A stretch of DNA of 64,000 bases from Campylobacter concisus. GTDB taxonomy: Bacteria; Campylobacterota; Campylobacteria; Campylobacterales; Campylobacteraceae. The stretch spans positions 1 to 64,000 of the forward strand of contig NZ_NDYP01000012.1 in the NCBI RefSeq assembly GCF_002165775.1. Reading direction: 5' to 3'. The notes under the pieces are model-generated. The model made no database searches, was not told the DNA's origin, and was given only the letters and a program-made list of their open reading frames with translations. The number at the start of each line of letters is the position of its first letter. Position 1 is the stretch's first letter. Below are positions 58,142 to 64,000 of the stretch, piece by piece. The position numbers and the translations under genes were made by a program.

Positions 58142-58706
58142 CTATCTTCTTTTCTTGGATTTTCTTTGCCATTTCGTATTCGTCAGGGAAATTTACGTTA
58201 AAAAACTGATCACTATCTTTAAAATTTACTACTTTGCATTTACAGATTTTTCTCAAAAGTCCGATTTTATGCTCATTTTTTAAATAAAACTCATGAGCCA
58301 AAGTGGCAAGCCCTGGGCTAAAAAAACCACAAAGCGAGTGAATGTGCTCATTATCACTAGCCACAACCATGTCAAATTCATCTTTAAATTTAGCAAGCTC
58401 CTCTAAGCTTTTAAGATCAAAAAATGGCATATCGGCTGGTATCACAAAAACACTATGATCAAAATTTTTAAGAATGGAGTAAAGTGCGAGCATTGGCGAA
58501 TAGTTATTGCTATTTTCATCTTTTATAAGCTTTAGTGGCGGGCTAAATTTCTCAAATTTTGAGCTCACATAAACTTCGTCAAAAACTTTGCTAAATTTCG
58601 CAACCTCATAATGAGTAAGCGTCTTAAAACCACCAAATGGCAAAAGTGTCTTATCTTGCCCCATACGCGAGCTTTTGCCACCTGCTAAAATCACGCAAGT
58701 TTGCAT
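58131..58706 (-). CDS. mobA: Molybdenum cofactor guanylyltransferase
   Basis: The 191-residue nucleotidyltransferase starts 'CVILAGGKSSRMGQDKTLLPFGG', the GTP-binding signature of MobA, and carries 'VFVIPADMPFFD' with the metal-binding aspartates. It attaches GMP to molybdopterin to form MGD, the cofactor of TtrA-type enzymes. The overlap with pldA appears to be chance co-transcription. Confidence 0.94.
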   Translation of the reverse strand: MQTCVILAGGKSSRMGQDKTLLPFGGFKTLTHYEVAKFSKVFDEVYVSSKFEKFSPPLKLIKDENSNNYSPMLALYSILKNFDHSVFVIPADMPFFDLKSLEELAKFKDEFDMVVASDNEHIHSLCGFFSPGLATLAHEFYLKNEHKIGLLRKICKCKVVNFKDSDQFFNVNFPDEYEMAKKIQEKKIDDE

Positions 58707-58811
58707 CTTTTCCCTTAAGAAAGTTATGAGGCTAAATTTAGCTAAAAACGGCTTTGATCTACCAAAAATATGTGATAAAAACTTATTTTTGTTTATGCTA
58801 CTTGTGAAATT

Positions 58812-59300
58812 TTAAGCCTGCTTTGCCTTTTTCATTGTTAAAAATTCTTCGTAGCGATGATCTATGATAGCTTTGATCAAGGCATAGTTTTCTTGTGAGT
58901 CTTTTATATAAAAATAGGCGTTATCAAAGTATTTTTCACCAAATTTTTTCGAAACAAAATCCGTATAATCCTGCAAATACCAACCATACATTTTGGCAAA
59001 TTTTGTCCGATCGGTCGTATAGTAAGCTTTTGCAAAGGCTTTACCAACAGTATTTAGCTCCGCACTTCCAAGTACGCCGTCCATAGCGTCAAAAAGATAC
59101 TGACGATAGTTAAAATTTTCATCCATCTGTGCTATATCGTCCGCAAAATCTGCTGCAAATTCCTTTGAATAAAATTTGTGTTCCATGCACCAGCGAAAGA
59201 AAAATGCAATGTGTGTCGCACCGTTTTCATGCGGTATATCAGTCGGCGCATCTTTCGCACCCCAATGCCATTTTGCTTTGTCATATACTATATCTGGCAT
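58812..59300 (-). CDS. Uncharacterised soluble protein
   Basis: A 162-residue acidic cytoplasmic protein that begins 'YDKAKWHWGAKDAPTDIPHENGATHIAFFFRW'-like (read in parts). The pattern 'YDKAKWHW.......P.ENGATHI..F..W' is conserved in a family of unknown function that I believe is scattered across many bacteria; I cannot name a Pfam entry with certainty. There is no signal peptide or membrane helix. The Trp/His/Tyr-rich N-terminus suggests a ligand pocket. It is divergent from the SemiSWEET pseudogene. Confidence 0.75.
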   Translation of the reverse strand: MPDIVYDKAKWHWGAKDAPTDIPHENGATHIAFFFRWCMEHKFYSKEFAADFADDIAQMDENFNYRQYLFDAMDGVLGSAELNTVGKAFAKAYYTTDRTKFAKMYGWYLQDYTDFVSKKFGEKYFDNAYFYIKDSQENYALIKAIIDHRYEEFLTMKKAKQA

Positions 59301-59427
59301 TTTTATCCTTTTAAAATGCTCAATTTTACTAAAACCATCTTAATCGCAGTAAAAATCATGGCTACTTTATCCATTTGCTTGCTATGATTAAAAAAGACAT
59401 AATGGCGCTTTTATTCAAGGAGAAGCA

Positions 59428-59694
59428 ATGAGCGAAAAAAATCTACAAATTTTAGGCTGGATCGGCACATGCCTATCAGTTGTTATGTACTTTTCATACA
59501 TCCCACAAATAATGGGCAACCTTGACGGCAACAAGACGCCTTTTATACAGCCACTGGCAGCCGCACTAAACTGCACAATCTGGACAAGTTACGGACTATT
59601 AAAAGCTAAAAAAAGACTATCCACTTTCTGCCGCAAACTTCCCAGGTATAATCTTTGGTCTTTTGGCTACAATAACAGCGTTTTAATGCGCTGA
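59428..59694 (+). pseudogene. SemiSWEET-type sugar transporter, frameshifted
   Basis: Residues 1-62 follow the SemiSWEET family: helix 1 with the PQ motif ('VVMYFSYIPQIMGNL') and helix 2 ('AALNCTIWTSYGLLKAKK'). After the run of seven A at 59608-59614 the frame changes and the protein ends in an unrelated basic tail at 59694. Removing one A restores the expected third helix, 'DYPLSAANFPGIIFGLLA' and on to TITAF, stopping at 59686. The gene is thus broken by one base, switched off by slippage, or hit by a sequencing error. The AAGGAGAAGC ribosome site is intact. Confidence 0.85.
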
Positions 59695-59757
59695 TTTAGT
59701 TGTTATGGCTAGCACTGCAATAAAAAAGTTATTTGCGTCGCCACAACAGCTAATCTA

Positions 59758-60225
59758 TTATAGTGTTTGCGCTATTTTAGTCAATTTTTCTTTGATTATA
59801 TTACCTTTTGAATTCAGCAAAAAGGCTATTTTTGTTAGTTCATCTATTATCTCTTTTATACTTTTATCATCATCGCTTGAAGTTCTAAATCTTGTTGCAG
59901 TAAGTGGAATAAATTCTTGATATGTAGACATAAAATCCTTATAGTCCTCTTGGAGTTCTGGCGCGTAAAAACTGATAATTGAGTGTAATTTACCAATTTC
60001 AAATTTTGGATTTTCTATATTTAAATTTGGATTTATTAATAAAGCTACTTTGTAATGTATTCCCCCTAAAATATCCCCTACTATAATAAACGCTTCCTCT
60101 AGCTTTTGTCGCCTGAGTTTATTTTTCTCTTTTTTTGTGTTTAGATTAGCATACACCCATTGCGCAAACATTGTTAGGACTGCACCAAGTACAATTTTCA
60201 ATGAATCAGATATCAAACTATCCAT
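59758..60225 (-). CDS. Hypothetical single-pass membrane protein
   Basis: The 155-residue protein has one N-terminal helix (about residues 8-26, 'LKIVLGAVLTMFAQWVYA') followed by a basic segment ('KKEKNKLRRQKLEEAF') and a mostly helical soluble domain. No family is recognised. It starts 8 bases after leuC, so it shares that transcript, in the place where leuD is often found. Codon use is strongly AT-rich compared with leuC, which may indicate recent gain. Confidence 0.6.
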   Translation of the reverse strand: MDSLISDSLKIVLGAVLTMFAQWVYANLNTKKEKNKLRRQKLEEAFIIVGDILGGIHYKVALLINPNLNIENPKFEIGKLHSIISFYAPELQEDYKDFMSTYQEFIPLTATRFRTSSDDDKSIKEIIDELTKIAFLLNSKGNIIKEKLTKIAQTL

Positions 60226-60233
60226 ATTATTTT

Positions 60234-61499
60234 TTATAAGTCTCTTGGATCGGCAATTTTACCTGCTATGGCTGAGGCCGCTACAACTGCTGAGTTGGCT
60301 AGATAAATTTCACTCGTTCTATCGCCCATACGTCCGACGAAATTTCTATTTGTCGTCGAGATGCAGCGCTCATTTGCACCTAAAATTCCCATATATCCGC
60401 CAAGACAAGCGCCACAAGTTGGATTACTCACAACCGCTCCTGCATCAATGAAAATATCGATTAAACCTTCTTTTTCGGCAGCTCTTGCGATCTTTTGCGT
60501 CGCTGGAGTGATGATGAGCCTTGTCTTGCGAGCTACTTTTTTGCCTTTTAAAATTTGTGCTGCGATACGAAGGTCGCTTAGACGACCATTTGTGCATGAG
60601 CCGATAAATGCTTGATCAATAGCTAGATTGTCGCGAACTGCTTGTCTTACGCTCTTGCCGTTGCTTGGCAAAAATGGATATGCGATGACTGGATCAAGGT
60701 TTGTGACATCGATCTCTAAAATTTTGTCGTATTTTGCACCCTCGTCTGAGTAGAAGAATTTTGGTTTATCACGCAAATTTTTATCTTTTAAAAACTCTTT
60801 TGTGATCTCGTCAACCGCGATGATACCGCTTTTACCACCAGCTTCGATCGCCATGTTACACATAGAAAATCTATCATCCATGCTAAGGCCCTCTATCACC
60901 TCGCCGCAAAACTCAAGCGACTTATAAAGTGCGCCGTCAACGCCTATTTGACGGATGATCTCAAGGATGAGATCCTTGCCGTAGACGTGCTTATCAAGCT
61001 TACCTTTAAACACGACCTTGATGCTCTCAGGCACTTTAAACCAGTTTTTGCCAGTGATCATCGCATAAGCTAGGTCGGTGCTGCCCATGCCAGTACTAAA
61101 CGCTCCAAGAGCGCCGTGTGTACAGGTATGGCTGTCTGCACCGATGATGACGTCGCCCGGGATGACTAGCCCTTTTTCAGGCAAAAGTGCGTGCTCGATG
61201 CCCATATCTTTTTCATCAAAATAGTTTTTAAGATCGTGTTTGTAGGCAAATTCGCGTGAAATTTTAGCTTGATTGGCGCTTAGGATATCTTTTGTTGGGA
61301 TGTAGTGATCCATAACGATGGCAAAGCCGTCTGGGTTGGCTAGCTTTTTAGCGCCGCTTCGCTCAAACTGCTTGATCGAAATAGGTGTCGTGATATCGTT
61401 GCCTATGATCATATCGATCTTACTTTCGATGATCTCTCCTGCGCTTACCTCTTTGCCAACGTGATCTGAAAATATTTTCTCGGTGATAGTTTGTTTCAT
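60234..61499 (-). CDS. leuC: 3-isopropylmalate dehydratase large subunit
   Basis: A 421-residue aconitase-family protein. The iron-sulfur cysteines appear in 'GSCTNGRLSDLR' and 'NPTCGACLGGYMG'; 'GADSHTCTHGALGAFSTGMG' is the family signature near residue 122. It is the shorter bacterial/archaeal-type LeuC (about 420 residues), which needs LeuD to isomerise 2- to 3-isopropylmalate in leucine synthesis. leuD is not next to it. TAAAGGAAATTT precedes the ATG. Confidence 0.93.
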   Translation of the reverse strand: MKQTITEKIFSDHVGKEVSAGEIIESKIDMIIGNDITTPISIKQFERSGAKKLANPDGFAIVMDHYIPTKDILSANQAKISREFAYKHDLKNYFDEKDMGIEHALLPEKGLVIPGDVIIGADSHTCTHGALGAFSTGMGSTDLAYAMITGKNWFKVPESIKVVFKGKLDKHVYGKDLILEIIRQIGVDGALYKSLEFCGEVIEGLSMDDRFSMCNMAIEAGGKSGIIAVDEITKEFLKDKNLRDKPKFFYSDEGAKYDKILEIDVTNLDPVIAYPFLPSNGKSVRQAVRDNLAIDQAFIGSCTNGRLSDLRIAAQILKGKKVARKTRLIITPATQKIARAAEKEGLIDIFIDAGAVVSNPTCGACLGGYMGILGANERCISTTNRNFVGRMGDRTSEIYLANSAVVAASAIAGKIADPRDL

Positions 61500-61553
61500 A
61501 AATTTCCTTTAAATTTTTGAGGCGATTTTAACGAAAATTGCTAAATTTAAAGA

Positions 61554-61585
61554 AAATTTACTAAGCCAAAAGGCCTAGTAAATTT
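61554..61585 (-). terminator. Terminator of the TonB receptor gene
   Basis: AAATTTACTA (61554-61563) pairs with TAGTAAATTT (61576-61585), one mismatch, then GCC/GGC around an AAAA loop. On the minus strand the stem ends in AAATTTTCTTT. It overlaps the stop codon at 61584-61586. Confidence 0.6.
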
Positions 61586-63698
61586 AGAATTTAACGCTAG
61601 CTGTTAGCATAAACTGACGAGCATAGCCTGGTTGTATCGGTATGATATTAGCATCCGTACCAGTAGATGAGGATGTATAATAAAGCTTGTCGGTCAAGTT
61701 TTTGACGTTAAACGAGAAATTCGTCTCGTAGCCCGCGATCTTGGTATCGTAGCTGATGAAAGCATCGTAAACAACCGCACTATCCATCTTGAATGCCGTT
61801 CCTGCTGGTACTGCAGGTAAATTTGTCCTCATATAGTATGTATACCACGAGCCAAAATATCTAGCTCCACCGCCGATCCTTAGACCTTTTGCGCCTAGGT
61901 GGCTAAAGTCGTAGTTAGCAAACAAGCTGGCTTGGTGCTTTGGCGTAGCTTCTAGCGGTTTGCCCACTAGCACGGCAAACGCTCCGCTATCCTTTCGCAC
62001 CTCAGTTTTTGTGAATGCGTAGCTAGCGCCCACGCTTAGTCCTTGCGTCACGCGGCCGTTAAAGTCAAACTCAAATCCTCTAGAGCGCGCCTCGCCCACT
62101 GGCGTACTCACGCCACTTACGGTACGCATGATGTTTTTCTTATTGATATTAAAAACCGCCGCACTAGCCGTTATGCTATCGTTTTGAAATTTAGTTCCAA
62201 GCTCGATGCTTTTGCCCTCTTCAGGTTTTATATCGCCGATATCGCCTTTCATAGCTATTTGCGGATTGAAACTTTGTGCGTAGTTGGTATAGACCGACCA
62301 CTGAGGCGTTAGTAGATATAAAAGCCCAGTTTGCCACGTAAATTTGCCATCTTGCTGATCTGTGCTATTTGGCCCACTAGTTGTGCTGCGAGCTACTTGG
62401 TCGTAGTATTCATACCTAGTTCCTAAAGAGTAGATTAAGTTTTCAGTTAAATTTATGCTATCTTGTGCGTAAAATCCGATAGTTTTTAGCTTTTGATACT
62501 GAATGCTTGACTCCCTGGCAGTTGGTAGTCCTACTCTTCCATAGATAGGATGATATATGTTGATGCTTAAGTGGTTACCCGTATCTTTTAGGCCACCTGG
62601 TCTATAGCGGTAGTACTCCTTTGCGTCGATGCCAAAGAGTAAGTTATGCTCTATCTCGCCAGTTTTAACGTAGCCGTTTAAATTTAGTGATCCAGCATGC
62701 GTGCGGTGGATAAATCCGTCATACGCCTCGTTTCGTCTAGCCGCAACGCCCGTGTTTAAATTTACGTTCATTAGCCTGATATGACCGTATTCGTGCTTTG
62801 AGCGAGAAAACGCGTAAGCGCCCTTTAGTAGCCAGTTTTCACCGAGATTTTTCTCGAAATTTATATCTAACGTGTCAAGCTTTGTTTTTAGTTTATTAAA
62901 TGGCTCATCAAGGCGTCTTTTCTTATCTATCGGCAGTAGCTTGCCAGTGCTTGGAATGAGATACATACCGCGATCGATCGGATCGGTCGAGCGTGTGTGC
63001 GCATAGGCCAAATTTATGCGGTAGTCGTCGCCTTTATACGAAAGTGATGGCGCAAAGAGGACGTTTTTATATTCGCCAAACTCTCTCCAGTAGTCCTTTT
63101 GCATAGTATCAAATATAAATCTATATGCAAACCCGCTCTCCGCAATAGGTCCTGTGGTGTCAAAGCCTGTATTCCAATAGTTGCGGTTGCCGATACCAGC
63201 CCAAATTTCGTTTGAGAAGTCGTATTTTGGCTTTTTAGTGACCATATTTATGATGCCGCCGGGCTCTTGCGCACCGTAGAGCAAACTAGCCGGACCTTTT
63301 AGCACTTCGACGCTTTCTACGGTTTTGTTAAAGCTATGCATGACGCTAGCGGGCACGCCGTTTCGCATGATCGAGCCGTCGCGTCCGCCGCCAAATCCTC
63401 TTTTTATGATCGAGTCAAAGATGCCGCCCGTGGTGTTTCCGTAGCTAACGCCGCTCACGTTTTGAAGGCTTTCGGCTAGAGTTTCGGGTTTTTTATCCTT
63501 TAGCTGTTGTTGCGTCACGACGTTTACCGTCTGCGGGATCTCAAGAATTGGCGTATTTGTCTTGCCCACCTCACTCGTTGTGGCCCTGTAACCATCGTCT
63601 GCACTATCTTCTACACTGATCCCATCTAAGCTTACATCAGTAGCATTTAAAGCAGAAATAGCAAAACAAAGCACCGCACTAATGCGAAATTTATTCAT
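61584..63698 (-). CDS. TonB-dependent siderophore receptor
   Basis: A 704-residue outer-membrane receptor: signal peptide 'FRISAVLCFAISALNATD', plug domain (about 50-160: 'TPILEIPQTVNVVTQQQLKD', 'IKRGFGGGRDGSIMRNGVPA', 'EVLKGPASLLYGAQEPGGIINMVTKKP' quoted in parts), then a 22-strand barrel ending in phenylalanine ('RQFMLTASVKF'). The wording of the plug matches the FhuA/FpvA-type ferric siderophore group. The siderophore is not predictable. A Fur-like box lies just upstream, fitting iron-repressed expression. No tonB/exbBD or periplasmic permease genes are next to it. Confidence 0.9.
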   Translation of the reverse strand: MNKFRISAVLCFAISALNATDVSLDGISVEDSADDGYRATTSEVGKTNTPILEIPQTVNVVTQQQLKDKKPETLAESLQNVSGVSYGNTTGGIFDSIIKRGFGGGRDGSIMRNGVPASVMHSFNKTVESVEVLKGPASLLYGAQEPGGIINMVTKKPKYDFSNEIWAGIGNRNYWNTGFDTTGPIAESGFAYRFIFDTMQKDYWREFGEYKNVLFAPSLSYKGDDYRINLAYAHTRSTDPIDRGMYLIPSTGKLLPIDKKRRLDEPFNKLKTKLDTLDINFEKNLGENWLLKGAYAFSRSKHEYGHIRLMNVNLNTGVAARRNEAYDGFIHRTHAGSLNLNGYVKTGEIEHNLLFGIDAKEYYRYRPGGLKDTGNHLSINIYHPIYGRVGLPTARESSIQYQKLKTIGFYAQDSINLTENLIYSLGTRYEYYDQVARSTTSGPNSTDQQDGKFTWQTGLLYLLTPQWSVYTNYAQSFNPQIAMKGDIGDIKPEEGKSIELGTKFQNDSITASAAVFNINKKNIMRTVSGVSTPVGEARSRGFEFDFNGRVTQGLSVGASYAFTKTEVRKDSGAFAVLVGKPLEATPKHQASLFANYDFSHLGAKGLRIGGGARYFGSWYTYYMRTNLPAVPAGTAFKMDSAVVYDAFISYDTKIAGYETNFSFNVKNLTDKLYYTSSSTGTDANIIPIQPGYARQFMLTASVKF

Positions 63699-63729
63699 TT
63701 ATCATCCCTTAAAAAATTTTTAATATTAT

Positions 63730-63748
63730 AAAAATAGTTATCATTATA
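63730..63748 (-). promoter_or_regulatory. Fur-like box before the TonB receptor
   Basis: By eye 13 of 19 positions match the Fur consensus GATAATGATAATCATTATC, including an unbroken TCATTAT. It lies 31 bases before the receptor start, where bound Fur would block the promoter. AT-richness raises the chance of a false match. Confidence 0.5.
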
Positions 63749-63920
63749 TAAAAATATATTTTAAATTTTTGTGAAAAGAATTTACGAAAAATTTATATTT
63801 TAATAACATTACAAATAAAACATTTGAAAAAATTAAACATGGATCAGAAAACAGATTTTTACTATTCTTTTCATAGCTAGCGATAAAGCTTTTATTAAAA
63901 CATTTTTGCAACATTTCTGA

Positions 63921-63926
63921 TATAAT
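63921..63926 (+). promoter_or_regulatory. -10 box (TATAAT) close to the final gene start
   Basis: TATAAT ends 6 bases before the ATG at 63933, so transcription would begin at or within a few bases of the start codon. No ribosome site lies between them. Confidence 0.45.
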
Positions 63927-63932
63927 CCCCAC

Positions 63933-64000
63933 ATGAAGTACGTACATTTAGTTCAAATAGCAAGTTATTTATCAAATTTTACAAAGATAAACCAAGCAAA
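63933..64000 (+). CDS. Start of a gene cut by the window end, possibly NFACT-family
   Basis: The frame from ATG 63933 is open to the end of the window: MKYVHLVQIASYLSNFTKIN followed by two more full codons. The N-terminus resembles that of Campylobacter fibronectin-binding/NFACT (RqcH-like) proteins, as I recall them ('MKY..L.QI...L..F..I'). That is weak evidence from about 22 residues. It is divergent from the TonB receptor. Confidence 0.4.
   Translation, partial: MKYVHLVQIASYLSNFTKINQA

Noticed and set aside
63744-63947. 67-codon minus-strand frame before the TonB receptor
   Set aside because: It overlaps the Fur-like box and the divergent start region, has unlikely composition and no ribosome site.

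Overview
The window looks like chromosome of an epsilonproteobacterium of the genus Campylobacter, most like C. concisus or a close relative. The DNA is AT-rich and dominated by AAATTT-type words. Gene neighbourhoods recalled from Campylobacter recur here: topA-bioB, gltA-cysQ, recA-eno-FtsB-like-AMIN, mlaA-mlaC-RND, a pseudaminic acid (pse) cluster beside a flagellin gene, a single XerH-type recombinase and an MqnD-type menaquinone enzyme. The species name is inference; the genus is well supported.

Layout. 1-724: 3' end of a GC-rich MORN/YwqK-like repeat gene. 1049-4180: dcuC and an M3 oligopeptidase. 4190-8632 (minus): YrdC-like protein, EamA exporter, a three-lipoprotein operon (CsgG, DUF4810, GNA1162) and a MATE pump. 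8711-11440 (minus): accB-accC and a DUF3737 beta-helix protein. 11560-12120: dcd. 12338-19494: a complete pseudaminic acid pathway (pseB, C, F, G, H, I) plus a Maf flagellin glycosyltransferase, behind a textbook sigma-54 promoter. 19809-21314 (minus): flagellin with a sigma-28 promoter, the protein this cluster would decorate. 21506-25500: topA, bioB, fluC. 23900-25945: three copies of a degenerate intergenic repeat around bioB-fluC. 26544-29790: antiporter, gltA, cysQ. 29794-35363 (minus): protein-methyltransferase-like gene, peroxiredoxin and a modE-A-TOBE-C-B molybdate operon. 35529-39288: mlaA-mlaC-RND lipid transport. 39948-40045: selenocysteine tRNA, followed by a second ModA/ModB-like pair without an ATPase. 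41545-46783: pncB, mqnD, fliQ, murB, recA. 46783-50324: eno, an FtsB-like gene, an AMIN gene and xerH. 50547-54288 (minus): a Tat-exported tetrathionate-reductase-like TtrA with TtrB. 54482-57006 (minus): glycerate kinase and a GntP permease. 57173-63698 (minus): pldA, mobA, an unknown gene, leuC and a TonB siderophore receptor with a Fur-like box. Inside this last block a plus-strand SemiSWEET gene is frameshifted.

Two themes link the genes. The first is flagellum and surface: the pse cluster, Maf protein, flagellin, fliQ, lipoproteins, mla genes and pldA. The second is molybdenum- and selenium-dependent anaerobic respiration: two molybdate-type uptake systems, mobA, tRNA-Sec, TtrAB, DcuC and menaquinone synthesis.

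I found no CRISPR array, prophage, intact insertion sequence or obvious defence island. The best candidate for something undescribed is the repeat element around bioB-fluC. One copy carries a canonical G-quadruplex motif overlapping a 15-bp terminator-like hairpin; another ends in a C10-T9 tract.
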